A stretch of 64,000 bases of DNA, taken from Ariolimax columbianus (taxonomy: Eukaryota > Mollusca > Gastropoda > Stylommatophora > Arionidae). The DNA lies in the NCBI GenBank assembly GCA_036924085.1, contig JAVGWX010000004.1, forward strand, positions 38,600,293 to 38,664,292, in the 5' to 3' direction. The translations under genes were made by a program, and so were the position numbers. Below the pieces are notes generated by a model. The model saw nothing but the letters and a program-made list of their open reading frames with translations. It was not told the origin of the DNA and searched no databases. The first letter of the stretch is position 1; the number at the start of each line of letters is the position of its first letter. Shown in pieces: positions 9,871-20,435 of this stretch.

Positions 9871-10246
9871 TGGACAACAATTCTTGTATGTTAATTCCTT
9901 GTTAAAAACATTCATCTTCAATTTGGTGTTTTCTCACAGTAGCACGCATTGTTAGGGATAACAGCATTTCAAATGAAATGGTGCGCTCCAAAAACACGCA
10001 CTGATTATGTATGAGACGTGTTGAAATGAAATCCGTACCAGTGGATTTATTGGAAACATCTGAAAGGAAGAACAGAAGGTGTGGCAGAATTAAACAAAAC
10101 AGATGTTATGACGTAAGCATGCACACGGGTTCTTTGAAGTCCGTCAACGGGAGCCCTTCATGCTAAAAAAATGCGGTCCTTACTAGCAGAATCCTTGGAT
10201 TTTGATTTTTTGGGTTTTGGTGATCCAGGATGCTTCCATTGCATGT

Positions 10247-10259
10247 GAACACATCTTCC
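10247..10259 (+). repeat. 13-bp target-site duplication, left
   Basis: GAACACATCTTCC matches 10832-10844 exactly. Both copies are mariner coding sequence (KMC codons on the minus strand), so the LINE came after the mariner. Confidence 0.85.
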
Positions 10260-10831
10260 TTCTTCTTCTTCTTCTTCTTCTTCTTCTTCTTCTTCTTCTT
10301 CTTCGTCTTCTTATTCTTCTTCTTCGTACGCTGTCAGACGTCAACCTTTATTTTTTCGAAAACAGCAGCGGTCATCCTGATGCTGTTGACACTGCCATAG
10401 AGCTTGTCTAGTGTTGCCACTGGTGATGGCCACATCTGCTTTTTCTGATCCTCGTATGTCGGGCAGTTTTGCAGCAGATGTTCAGCGGTCATTTTCCCAG
10501 TACCGCATGTGCATTCGTCAGTGCCACCTATCTTCAATTTATTGAATAGGTGGTACCTCAGTCCATTGTGGCCAGTGCGAAGTCTGAAGACCACGACCTG
10601 CTCTCTACTGTTCAACTGGTAATAGGCATCGTTTTTTGTGTAGCCAGTATGTTCGATTTCACATTTGGTCATGTATCTAGCTCTAATAAGCTGTGACTAC
10701 GGCCAGGGCATCTGTAAACAGGACTATATGGCTTTCATTTCTTTTGCATGTCACCATCTCCTCTACTGCATCCCTCAGTGCCTCTGCCTCCGCTCTGAAA
10801 TTGCTTGAGTATTTCCAGTTGCCACTGATAG
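10260..10831 (-). mobile_element. 5'-truncated I-clade RNase H LINE inserted in mariner
   Basis: A minus-strand insertion flanked by the 13-bp direct repeat GAACACATCTTCC (10247-10259 and 10832-10844). On the minus strand it starts inside the RNase H domain, keeps the sense of FTDALAVV, then jumps to LIRARYMTKCEIEH, so about 70 codons are missing at about 10695. The C-terminal knuckle and a GAA/CTT tail (10260-10327) complete the 3' end. It is the same family as copies 1 and 2 at 4.5-6.3 kb. Confidence 0.9.
10334..10690 (-). pseudogene. I-clade LINE C-terminal zinc-knuckle domain
   Basis: A 112-codon minus frame: MTKCEIEHTGYTKNDAYY, FRLRTGHNGLRYHLFNKL, ECTCGTGKMTAEHLLQNCPT, then FEKIKVDV. 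It is nearly identical to the C-termini of the two copies at 5.0-5.4 and 5.9-6.3 kb. The C-x-C...H...C residues are kept. It is a fragment only. Confidence 0.9.
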
Positions 10832-10844
10832 GAACACATCTTCC
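10832..10844 (+). repeat. 13-bp target-site duplication, right
   Basis: Second exact copy of GAACACATCTTCC, at the 5'-truncated end of the minus-strand LINE. Confidence 0.85.
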
Positions 10845-11190
10845 GATACTTCAGTTTCTTCCTAACCCCCATTTGAACTGTCCCAAGCGACACAGCGAAT
10901 TCATCTGCTATCGAATGTAAGACCCGGCGACTGTCTACCCGTACTGTTGTATCAATATCGGCGATGACTTCTTCTGTTGCAACATTACTTGCCTGACCTT
11001 GTCGCGGAAGATCATTCGTTAACTCACAACATTCCCGAGACAACCGTGCCCAGTCCTTCGCTGTTGTTTTTGACACACCTTTGCCACCATATGCTGTTTG
11101 CATTCTGCGATGAGTGTCGACTGGTCGACATCCTTCAACTGTTAGGAACTAAATCACCGTTCTCTGATTCCAGATTCCGTATCACACTTG
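10845..11190 (-). pseudogene. Mariner transposase N-terminal DNA-binding region
   Basis: From about 11187 the sense reads MASVIRN, then after a frame break AYGGKGVSKTTAKDWARL. It continues through DLPRQGQASNVATEE, RVDSRRVLHSIADEF and VSLGTVQMGVRKKLKYRKMC. This is the paired helix-turn-helix region of a mariner transposase. The frame stops being mariner at the LINE insertion point, exactly at KYRKMCS. Beyond the LINE, 10246-10140 on the minus strand gives MEWKHPGSPKPKKSKSKDS, the block before the first catalytic Asp. No intact DD34D catalytic core remains. Confidence 0.85.
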
Positions 11191-11358
11191 CCATTTTCTT
11201 AACGGTCTGAAGCAGAACCTATGAATCCCAGGACAATGAACAAGTGCACACGTGCACATTAGTGTGTGCTTATTAAGTCAGATGGGACCTCATCATTCTC
11301 CTCGCGTATATATCCACGTGGCGCAGCACAGGTGGGTTTAATTTTAACACGCTTCATA

Positions 11359-12299
11359 CTTAACTTGTAATTTTTGTGAATAAAATCACGAAACGTTTGT
11401 TTTAGGACTGTCACGAGTCGTAGTTTCCCCCCCCCCCCCCCCCCCCCATCTCTGATGTAGGACTAAGTACAGAACAAACAATAATATATATTTAATATTC
11501 ATCATTTTCTTCTTCTTCATTCGCTATACACGTCAAAAACCACCAAAAGTTGTGTCTGTGGTTGTGTTTCTGAAGTCAAGGTAAAGGTAGTTCTGCATCA
11601 GCCACTGATGTCAGTGTGAAGTGTTAGGATACTAGATTGTATGAGGCGGATTCTGTTGCATTATATTCTGTGGCCGCGAGCCAACTCCAACCGTTGTCAG
11701 TGTGCGTTTGACTTGGGCTACTCCTATAGCCGCTGGCTATCCCTAGCTTACATGCGAGGCAGCAATTGTTTGTTGTCAGAGTTATCTATGCTAAAATAAA
11801 AACTGTCTTACTGGATTATAAAGTCGTTCCTAACTGGCAATTACATCTAAACAACAAAGATGAGAGGTTCAACGAATTTGATAACCACGGTTTGAGAACA
11901 AACCAAACCATTCCAAGATAAATAGACAGACTGAACAAAATAAAAACACGCGAACTGGGAGGAAACGAGAAACATGACAAATAATATCAACAATGTGTGT
12001 AGTGATACATGTGCTGTGCTGTATCTAAGTGTTGTATGTTTACCGCTGTCTGGGTGGCCCAAGTGATATGTAATACTGGTGTATGTCTGAACAATCAAAT
12101 CATAACTTACCGGGACGTCATTACACACATTATTCCCAACGAATTGTCTTTCTGACATTCGAGTCTGATGTGTGCTATTGTGATATTACCGAGTTATTTA
12201 TTCTGGTCGAATTATCTTTGATGACTGGCTTCAGAGGCTTTTTATTCACACAGAAGTGTACTGAAGAAGGTGAATATGGGTTGTCCTAACTGTTGTGCC
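11359..12299. other. Unassigned stretch with a poly-C tract
   Basis: It holds a poly-C run at 11427-11448 and a small CTT cluster at 11506-11520. Short frames on both strands show no motif. I see nothing else. Confidence 0.5.
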
Positions 12300-13240
12300 A
12301 TGTCAATGCCTCTTAGCATGTTCACCATCACGAGGACGACAGTGTCGATTCCCATCTCGCTGACCAACAAGGTGTAATTCTCTTATTTCTATGTTCACAG
12401 CGTGGACGTGGGGTGGGAGTTTGGGCAAATGTATTGTACCGGACTATGGTGGGATGTTGCTGTCTTGGTCAGTATGTTGTACCCGTTCTGGTGTGACGTT
12501 GGTGTCTTGGTCAGTATGTTGTACCCGTTCTGGTGTGACGTTGGGGTCTTGGTCAGTATGTTGTACCCGTTCTAGTGTGACGTTGGGGTCTTGGTCAGTA
12601 TGTTGTACCCGTTCTGATGTGACGTTGGTGTCTTGGTCAGTATGTTGTACCCGTTCTGGTGTGACGTTGGTGTCTTGGTCAGTATGTTGTACCCGTTCTG
12701 GTGTGACGTTGGGGTCTTGGTCAGTATGTTGTACCCGTTCTGGTGTGACGTTGGGGTCTTGGTCAGTATGTTGTACCTATTCTGGTGTGACGTTGGGGTC
12801 TTGGTCAGTATGTTATACCTGTTCTGGTGTGACGTTGGGGTCTTGGTCAGTATGTTGTACCTGTTCTGGTGTGACGTTTTGGTCTTGGTCATTATGTTGT
12901 ACCTGTTCTGATGGGATGCTGGGGTCTTGGTCAGTATATTGTACCTGTTCTGGTGTGACGTTTTGGTCTTGATCAGTATGTTGTGCATGTTCTGGTGTGA
13001 CGTTTTGGTCTTGGTCAGTATGTTATACCTGTTCTAGTGTGACGTTGGGGTCTTGGTCAGTATGTTGTACCTGTTCTGATGGGATGCTGGAGTCTTGGTC
13101 AGTATGTTGTACCTGTTCTGATGGGATGCTGGGGTCTTGGTCAGTATATTGTACCTGTTCTGGTGTGACGTTTTGGTCTTGATCAGTATGTTGTGCATGT
13201 TCTGGTGTGACGTTGTGGACAGACCACAGTTGATTTGAAA
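12300..13240 (+). mobile_element. Dispersed repeat with expanded minisatellite (copy 1 of 3)
   Basis: The head contains GTCGATTCCCATCTCGCTGA, which is also recognisable at 23.65 kb (GTCGATTCCCACCTCGTTAG). It is followed by a long array. Related copies are at 23535-23840 and 54290-54900. No coding sequence is evident, and the ends of this copy are poorly defined. Confidence 0.5.
12449..13215 (+). repeat. 42-bp minisatellite, about 18 copies
   Basis: The core GTCTTGGTCAGTATGTTGTA recurs every 42 bp. The first half is CCCGTTCTGG-type and the second half is CCTGTTCT-type with ATGGGATGCTGG variants, so subtypes cluster. The period of 14 codons keeps several frames open on both strands (up to 193 codons); these are not genes. 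Confidence 0.95.
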
Positions 13241-14300
13241 ATAAATGTGAGCCGAGCAGAGAAGAGTGCCTTCTTTTCTTTGCGTTCAGGATCTTCTGGT
13301 CATACTATATCTGCAGGCCAGTGGCCATGATGAAGTCTGTAGTCTTCACCAGGTCATAACGGCTGCCCCACAGCTTTTGTCACAGCTCCGCACCCTCTGG
13401 CCAGGTCTGGCATCTTATTTCCCTATAGATTGGGCATTCCTGTAGAATATGCTCAGGGTTCTGGCATCCTGTTCTACATGGGCACTCATCAGTGTGTGAG
13501 ATCTTCAGTCGGTAAAGATGTTCTAGTAGTCTGCAGTGTCCAGTTCTCAGGCGAAATAAGGTAGTTTGTTGATTTCTTTTGAGTTGGTGAATTTGGTCTG
13601 GCGTACTGCTTATGTTTCTGTCTTCTCTCCATTGGTGTATATTCTGATTTCTGATGATGTTCTTGATTTCTCTGTATGGTACTCGATGATTAAATTGTGC
13701 TTTTTTGCTGCCCTCTTTTGCCAGAGCATCAGCTCTCTCGTTTCCCGTGATTCCGCAATGGGAAGGTAGCCACTGGAGCGCTATTGTTGTTAGGATTTCT
13801 GAAGTTTTCCCAATTCTGCTCTGATCTCTGATAACAGTGGGTCGTTGTTTTTTTTTGGTATTGTCTCTAATAGTTATCTGCAATCCGTGGATACAGCTAT
13901 TTTTGTTGGATGTTGCCTTTCTGTTTGAAGTGTATTCAGTGCTCGCAGGAGGGCCATCGATTCTGCTCTAAGGTTTGTGGACAACTTTCCTGTTGGGAGG
14001 GCCTCTTATGTTATATTTCCACTTTTGTGTCTTATGAATATGCCTCCTCCTCAGTTTCGGCCTGCCCCTTCTGCTAAACCATCTGTGTACACCTGTGTCC
14101 ATTCCTTGGTATTATATTTCTCCTCAATCATTGTTTGTGCTAAAATTTTCAGCTCGTGGACACTGTGTTGGTCTTTTCTTCTTATTCCTGGGATCTCTGT
14201 ACTTATGTAGATGTTATTTATGTTGCAGCTTGGCGAAGAGTGCCTGAAAGGGCAGATCACGATTGTATACGACTTGCACGTTACAAGAAAAATCGACATT
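13240..14300 (-). pseudogene. I-clade LINE RNase H and zinc-knuckle end
   Basis: Minus-strand order: IPGIRRKDQHSVHELKIL, EWTQVYTDGLAEGAG (first RNase H Asp), LPTGKLSTNLRAESMALLRA (Glu), IAVSTDC (Asp). Then a frameshift near 13888, QITIRDNTKKK, LQWLPSHCGITGNERADALA (Asp), FRLRTGHCRLLEHLYRLKI and ECPCRTG...PEHILQECPIY. All four acidic residues are present, but the frame breaks at least twice (near 14050 and 13888). This is a different subfamily from the 4.5-6.3 kb copies. The 3' end lies near 13240-13310 beside the 42-bp minisatellite. The RT part is missing. Confidence 0.88.
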
Positions 14301-14430
14301 CATTGTCCCTGTCATTTGCTGAACGATATTGAGTATATTTGGGTAGTTATTTTGGCATGCTCTATCTTAACAAAGCAATACCTTCCTTTGATTAGGTGTA
14401 ACATATTTAATACTTGTTAAAGCTATTGTG

Positions 14431-14490
14431 TGCATCTCTCTCTCTTCCTCTCTCTCTCTCCCTCCGTTTCTCCCTCACTCTCTGTTTCTG
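14431..14490 (+). repeat. (CT)n-rich microsatellite
   Basis: Interrupted CTCTCT runs; no further structure. Confidence 0.85.
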
Positions 14491-15902
14491 TGTTTGTGTC
14501 TTTCGTATCTCATTATCAATGTACAGAAGAACTTCGATTGATCACATGTTTTCTATGATGTCTTAGTATTGTCTGTTTGATGGACGACTCGCATGTTGTT
14601 GATGGCAGCACCCAGTTATCGTAATCGATATCGATACCACCCGCTGAAATCGGGAACGCTAAAGTAAATAACCTGGTGCTGTGGAGCAATCTAGCCCAAA
14701 TATCAAGAACTAGTTTAAAAGACGAGAATTGATCATTCTCTTGATAACTCGAAGGTTAATTACATAACAGCCTGACATTTGCACAAACAGCGAAAATTGA
14801 TAATCAATATTGCCTAGTTGAATTTGATTTCCCTGCAAATTTGGGCATATTACATTTTCTGTACGAAATTGCATTGCATCAGCTATAAAAATGGACAATC
14901 TGTGTTCATAGATGAATATGATTAATGAATAATGGCATGTTTTTATATAACGTGTATTGTTTTTTTTTCGAAACTTTTTCTCATTCAAAATCCCCCGCAT
15001 TATGTGGTGATTATGTTTGCATTGAAGAAAGTTCAGTTCAGTTCAGTTGCAACTGTGGTGTAAGCTGGTGAACTTTTCCCATTTCTTCATGTTAAAGCTG
15101 TGTACCTCTTGAACGATTGAGTTTTAAGAAATTCCTTTTATTTGACCAAATGATTGTAACTGTCTATTATTTCGTTCACTATACTTTCATCGTTAACTTC
15201 CCTTATCTGTTTTCCCTTCTGTCGACTAGATACATTCAATAATTTAATACATCAACATTTCAAAGACTTCATGTCTGTTTCAAACTGATTATGAATGATG
15301 AACACACAGTTGACAAATAACATAGATGAGTACAAAGAAAGACGATACTGCACAATTGAATGCAACGATATCATACACCAACTGTCGATGTAGTGTTTAT
15401 TTCAACTATTGTAACTACCAGAAGGATCTATAGGCTAAAGGAATAAATACCGTTTGCCCATACATTCGTCAAGCTGTGCGCAGACAAAGTTTTTGTTTGA
15501 CCTTTTACAGAAAAAAACAATTATCTTGAGGGCAAAGACCGACATCCAAAGTTTTCGGTCAGTCGCTCCTAATCATGAAACTTCAAGGTTAAGAAAGTTG
15601 TGAAAGGACAGATGGCATGTGGCAGTAGGTGTGACTGTTGGAATAAATAGAAACAAAATATCAATTTACCGCGGTTAATACCGTTCTATGTGTACATTGC
15701 TTTACTTAACTCAATAAACCAGGATGGAACTCTTCTTTCTCAAATGTATTTAGACTCGTCAATTTGTTTGCAAATACCATATCTACAAACCTAGCCATCG
15801 GATAAACATGTGACTACTGACAGCAAGACTTGAAAAGCAAATGTAAGGCTGCGAGAAAAATATTGAAAATACTGCGTAAAATAAAGCAACAGAGGCATGG
15901 GT

Positions 15903-15904
<2 letters not shown>
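14491..15904. other. Unassigned AT-rich stretch
   Basis: No recognisable coding or element sequence. The 96-codon minus frame at 14710-15000 has no motif. A short GTTCA triplication lies at about 15030-15048. Confidence 0.5.

Positions 15905-15982
<78 letters not shown>
15905..15982. repeat. (TA)n microsatellite
   Basis: About 39 uninterrupted TA repeats. It abuts the 3' side of a minus-strand LINE fragment. Confidence 0.95.
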
Positions 15983-15985
<3 letters not shown>

Positions 15986-15989
15986 GAAC

Positions 15990-16579
15990 GTCGCTCCCAT
16001 CGTAAATGGGTCGAAACTTTCAATGTTCTCGTCTTCTCAAACATTTCTCATTATACATTCCGCATATATGCTGTACAGATACGATTAGAGGATATATCCT
16101 TTTCGGACTCCCTTTTGTACTGCAAGTCGATCTGATGTTTGCCCAGATACTCGGACAGCGGCTTGTTGATCTTGGTATAATGTTTCAATGAGATGAACTA
16201 TATGCAAAGGAAACCCCATTTCCTTCATGATTCTCCACAGATTTTGATGTTTTACTATGTCGAAGGCCTTAGCGTAATCAATGAAATATGTGTACAGGTC
16301 TACATTAAACTCTCTACATTTTTCGTAGATATTCCTTAAATTGAATATATGGTCCCTGGTCCCTCTGTCTTTCCTAAAACCTGCCTGGACTACGTGAATT
16401 TCAAATTCAAACCTTTTCTCTATCCTTCTTAATAGGATTCGGAAGAGTATCTTGCTAGCGTTGCTGATCAGCGCGATAGTTCGGTAGTTCGTGCACAACT
16501 TCAGGTTGCCTTTTTGGGGGAGGGGAATATAAATTGATTTCTTCCATGCTTCTGGCCACTCTGCACTGTGCCATATCTG

Positions 16580-16583
<4 letters not shown>
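15990..16583 (-). pseudogene. LINE reverse transcriptase fingers/palm fragment
   Basis: Minus-strand sense from about 16582: AQIWHSAEWPEAWKKSIYIP, then NYRTIALISNASKILFRILL, VVQAGFRKDRGTRDHIFNLR, YFIDYAKAFDIVKH (motif A, Asp present) and LYQDQQAAVRVSGQTS. The usual VRQGC block reads VRKGYIL just before a stop near 16085. Sense-like sequence continues degenerately to about 15990. No FADD box is visible, so the fragment ends at the (TA)n tract. The frame is open for 190 codons only because the upstream TA tract is also open. Clade not resolved (non-LTR, RTE/CR1-like). Confidence 0.85.

Positions 16584-16624
<41 letters not shown>
16584..16624. repeat. (TA)n microsatellite
   Basis: About 20 TA repeats at the 5' side of the minus-strand LINE fragment; together with 15905-15982 it brackets that fragment. 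Confidence 0.95.
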
Positions 16625-16629
<5 letters not shown>

Positions 16630-16984
16630 GTGTGGTACGAGTTTTGAATATACACATTGGTTCATGTATTATTCATATTTCTATTTGTCCATATGTATGA
16701 ACGAATGTACTTATTCATTTTCACACATTTTATAATATCAATGTTTTTGTGCAATCGTGTAGATTATTTATTGTATGGTCTGCTCTGTCATAAGTGTCAA
16801 ACATCGAATGCCCCACTCGTGGCCACCGCCTGGATAATGGCTGCTGCCTTACGTATTGTATTCCTTGTCTAGCCCATTCTCATTATTGATATAATATGTT
16901 TGATGTTTTTATTTGTTCTTTGTTCTTAACGAAAACATTGTAGTCGTATCGTGGTTTCAATTTGTTTCTGACAATGAAGTTATT
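16625..16984. other. Unassigned stretch
   Basis: AT-rich, with a 71-codon frame lacking motifs. I see no element ends. Confidence 0.5.
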
Positions 16985-17178
16985 TCAAAATACAACCACC
17001 TAAATGTACAAGAGGGCGTAGCTACAAATAAACTAACGAAAGGTCTAGATTAGATATTAGGAAATATTTTTTTAGTCAGAGCAGTGGTGAAAGCTTGGAA
17101 TGCATTGCCACGGAGAGTAGTGGAGACAAGAGCAATTAATGCATTTAAGAATAGATTAGATGCGTATAGCTTTTAAAG
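16985..17178 (+). pseudogene. CR1/L2-like LINE C-terminal scrap, inverted relative to its neighbour
   Basis: Plus-strand sense: IQPPKCTRGRSYK, ERSRLDIRKYFFSQ, and after a frame shift VVKAWNALPRRVVETRAIN and AFKNRLDAYS. The WN-x-LP...V...FKNRLD pattern ends many CR1/L2-type proteins. The start is almost identical to the beginning of the minus-strand scrap at 17406-17258, so the two converge as an inverted pair. Confidence 0.75.
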
Positions 17179-17257
17179 CAAGGAAATGTAAATGAAACTG
17201 GTTGTATACAGACTCTGCAGAGTCTTCTAAACCAACATAAAGACGTTAAGTTAAGTT

Positions 17258-18240
17258 AATTGTCCTTGCCTCCACAACTTTCTGTGGTATTGCATTCCAC
17301 ACTTTCCCCACTCTCTGACTACATTTATTTTTACTAATATCTAATCTGGACCTTTCTTTAGTTGATTTGTACCAATGTCGTCTTGTACATTTAGGTGGTT
17401 GTATTTAAAAAAAAAAAAAAAATTTGTTTCCTTTCCTTCGATTATCTTATAAACCTGTATTGTCACCACGAATTCTTCTCTTTTCTAGACACTGTAGGCC
17501 GGTTTTTCTGAGTCTTTCCTCATAACTGTAATTCTGGAATTTCACTATCAGCTTTGTTGCTCTTCTTTGTATAATTTTCATCATGTTTATATCTCCTCTA
17601 CGATAAGGACTCCACATCTTTACGCAGTACTCCAATCTAGATCTAACTAATGATTTATACAGTTTAACAATCCTTTCCTTGCTCATTTGTTTAATATTTG
17701 TTTCTATCATACCTAACATTGCCTTTGCCTTTTTCACTGCTACCTGGACTTGTTCACTCACTTTACCTGTATGATCTATTATTATCCCTAGGTTCCTTTC
17801 CTTTTCTATCTTTCTAATATTGTTCTAGCCCATTCTGTAATTATGTTCCATATTGGATCTACCCGTGTGGATGACTACATTTATCTACATTCAATTTTAT
17901 TTGCCAGCTCAAACTATTCTAGAATTTTATCAAAATCCAACATCAATATATCAACTTCTGCTTTAAATGAGACATTAGCGCACAGTTTTTTGTCATATGC
18001 GAATTTTACAATCATGGACCCGATATCAATGTTCTAATAGTTTATATATAGCAAGAACAAAAATAATCAACAAAAAAAACCCCCAAAAAACCCGATTCCT
18101 GTGGCACTGGATCCAGTTCTTAATTCACACGTCATTGTACTCCTTATTTATGCCAGCTCCAATTGTCAATCCATTTGGAAACTTCCACACCTATTCCAAG
18201 TGATTTTAACTTTCGTAGTAAGCTATGTACCAATTTGCAG
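17258..18240 (-). pseudogene. CR1/L2-like LINE reverse transcriptase, C-terminal half
   Basis: A degenerate minus-strand copy of the family at 2.5-3.4 kb. From about 18235: decayed sequence around the GVPQGS region, IDIGSMIVKFAYDKKLCANV at about 18020-17965 (FADD has become FAYD, first Asp lost), VDILMLDFDKILE and WNIITEWARTILE. The best frame is 17761-17447: MSEQVQVAVKKAKAMLGMIE, KLYKSLVRSRLEYCVKMWSP, RATKLIVKF, LQCLEKRRIRGDN. After an A-tract (17407-17421), PPKCTRRHWYKSTKERSRLD runs to VWNAIPQKVVEARTIN, ending at about 17258. It has a single VSEQV unit where the first copy has ten. Confidence 0.85.
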
Positions 18241-18544
18241 CTCAGTCTCTTTAGTTTATTAATTCTTTATTTGGATATCCAAGTTCTTAAAAAAATATTA
18301 TTGCTGAAACCAACCAAAACCACAGAAAGACAATACAACATATCAACATAAACACACAAAAGACAGCTCGACGAAGTCAGCCTAAAAGATACCAGACAAT
18401 ATCTTTTCAGAAACCGCATTGATGAAACAAACATTCAAGTAACTAATGGACATAGATGAAAACCACAGATTGAAATATTGTTTTGTAAATAATGAAAAAA
18501 GAACTGCACTTTAATATCAAGACTTCAAGAAGTAAACTATATCT
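18241..18544. other. Unassigned stretch
   Basis: AT-rich; no motif in the short frames. Confidence 0.45.
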
Positions 18545-18906
18545 TAAAGAACACGCACGCACGCGCGCGCACACACACACTCACATACATACTCACTCAA
18601 TCACTCACTCATACACACACACTCACACTCACTCACACTCACACTCACTACTCACACTCACTCACTAACACTCACTCACACTCACTCACACTCACTCACT
18701 CTCACTCATTGACTCACACTCACTCACTCATACTCACTCCCTCACTCAATCATACTCACTTACTCATACTCACTCACTCACTCACTCACTCATACTCACT
18801 CACTCACTCACTCATACTCACTCATTCACTCACTCATACTCACTCACTCACTCATACTCACTCACTCACACTCCCTCCTTCACACTCACTCCTTCACACT
18901 CACTCA
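18545..18906 (+). repeat. (ACTC)n / (CA)n microsatellite
   Basis: It begins with ACGC and CA repeats, then CACTCACT and CATACTCACT variants. The 76-codon His/Ser/Leu/Thr frame over it is an artefact. Confidence 0.95.
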
Positions 18907-19416
18907 TATCGTTTTTTAAATAATAATATTGTCGTCTAGCACTGTGTTTGTAACATTTTATGTTCAAGCTAATATTCTATTGCCACATTTGTTTTTTAGG
19001 TTTTACATTCTTTTGAAGATGGTGCACTCTTTTCAATCACATATATACAAGCTTAGGTTATATTAGAGTTTTTGAGGCATCAAATAATATTAGACATCCA
19101 ACCTGAACTCTTGAACATGTCTAACAAGCATTTCGCTGTACGACGGCTGTAGGTCGAGCCAACCACCGGGCATGACCGTCTCTACTGGAATACTCGAATC
19201 CTGGTATTATATCTTGCAGATCACTGCCTGATGCCAAGTTGTTAAAGGCTTTGCGTTTGTTTCGCAAATCCATCTTTTCGACCTTTAGGTAGCGGCGTTC
19301 TATGGCTTCATTTTGCAATACGATGACGAAACAAAAAACTGTTTGCGTGCAAATAAATGTCTAACACTAGAGTTATCGTTCTAGTGAGCTGTCGCTAATG
19401 TTATCATTTAATTTCT
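18907..19416. other. Unassigned stretch
   Basis: No supported feature. A 65-codon minus frame at 19121-19318 has no recognisable motif. Confidence 0.45.
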
Positions 19417-20066
19417 TCATCATCATCATTATTAGATCATATCACGCCAAGTGGTGTTGATAATCAAATGCCTACATAATAATCTGCCTTTTGATCATTT
19501 CAAATCATCTCCTTCTTCTATTTCGGCACCTTTTTTTTTTATTGTCCTCACGTGAAATAAGTTTTCTGGATAAATGAAGACAGTTCTTCAAGGTTTCAAA
19601 AACGTTTTGCTTGAAGGTTTGTTTCCGTGGGCCAGTATTCAGTCAGCAATTTTTTAAGCATTTAACAGTCTTGCTGTGCTGTCTGCCTTGTATGTGCTGT
19701 TTGCACACACGTACACATATATGATCGACCAAAATTGAGCCTGTGTAAGTGGGTATTCGATATGTTATGTCTCGTTTTCACGCGGAACATGATCACTTGC
19801 TCAACTCGATCAAGACAGTAATAGTTGCCTTTCTAACCTGTCTGCTCTCTCATTTCCTGACATGCCACACTGTATCCACCGTAGCACTACCGTCAGCTTG
19901 GTTTTCAGTTTGCCAAAGTTTCTTTTTAAGCTCTGGTAGTTCATCATTCCTGAGAGCTTCCAGAACTGACATTCCATCTGTATGGAATACAACCTCCTGT
20001 CATTGGCTTGTTGTGTTGGTAATAATTTCTGCAGCAATAATTAAAACATGCACTTCAACCGTGTAG
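19417..20066 (-). pseudogene. I-clade LINE RNase H end with ATG/CAT-type tail
   Basis: Minus-strand sense: VVFHTDGMSVLEALRND (third acidic residue), then a frameshift, LTVVLRWI, GMSGNERADRLERQ (last Asp), IMFRVKTRHNISNTHLHRL, and a decayed C-terminal block ending YWPTETNLQAKRFETLKN. The cysteine-bearing knuckle is degenerate. Downstream the element runs to a short (ATC)n tract at 19417-19435, a plausible 3' tail. This subfamily differs from the RNase H copies at 5 kb and 13 kb. The frame is broken at least twice. Confidence 0.75.
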
Positions 20067-20435
20067 TTTGAATAATATAATACTCGTTTTTTTCCGAACC
20101 ATCTTTTTATGCAATCTTTGATTTTTCTATCTTTGCCTTCCTCTGACATCTATTGATATCTTGTGTTTAAGAATGTGATCGATAGAAAGTATTACTTGTT
20201 CTTCAAATTAGTTGTTCTGAAGCGGTAGAACATGTTCTCCAAAACAACCAGTTCCACGAAAGAACAAAGTGCCAGCATGCCACTCTCCAACACTGCTGAC
20301 TTATAAACTGCATAGCTACGAGAGACCCACAAGACATACGTCAAGTTAACGACGGAAATCAATGAACCTCTGAGAGAAATCAGTGAAGACGATCACGAAT
20401 AAGAAGAAATTAGTTGTCGTTTTTATGGTTCTTCA
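20067..20435. other. Unassigned stretch
   Basis: No supported feature in either strand. Confidence 0.4.

Larger units (their letters stand above)
10012..11356 (-). mobile_element. Mariner-like element, interrupted by a LINE
   Basis: Terminal inverted repeats are visible: the left end TGAGACGTGTTGAAATGAAA and the reverse complement of the right end, TGAAGCGTGTTAAAATTAAA. TA dinucleotides sit outside both ends (10010-10011 and 11357-11358), as expected for Tc1/mariner insertion. The transposase is on the minus strand. An RNase H LINE of about 572 bp plus a 13-bp duplication lies inside it. Without the LINE the mariner is only about 760 bp, so it also lacks most of the catalytic half. It is the same subfamily as the element at 47.0 kb, as judged by TIR and N-terminal sequence. 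Confidence 0.85.

Noticed and set aside
12391..12988. Cys/Ser-rich 193-codon and Thr/Asn-rich 138-codon repeat proteins
   Set aside because: 42-bp minisatellite read in frame on both strands; no signal peptide or unique flanks.
15791..16044. YIYIYI-type frames over (TA)n here and at 41.6 kb
   Set aside because: Any TA tract gives an open Tyr-Ile frame on both strands.
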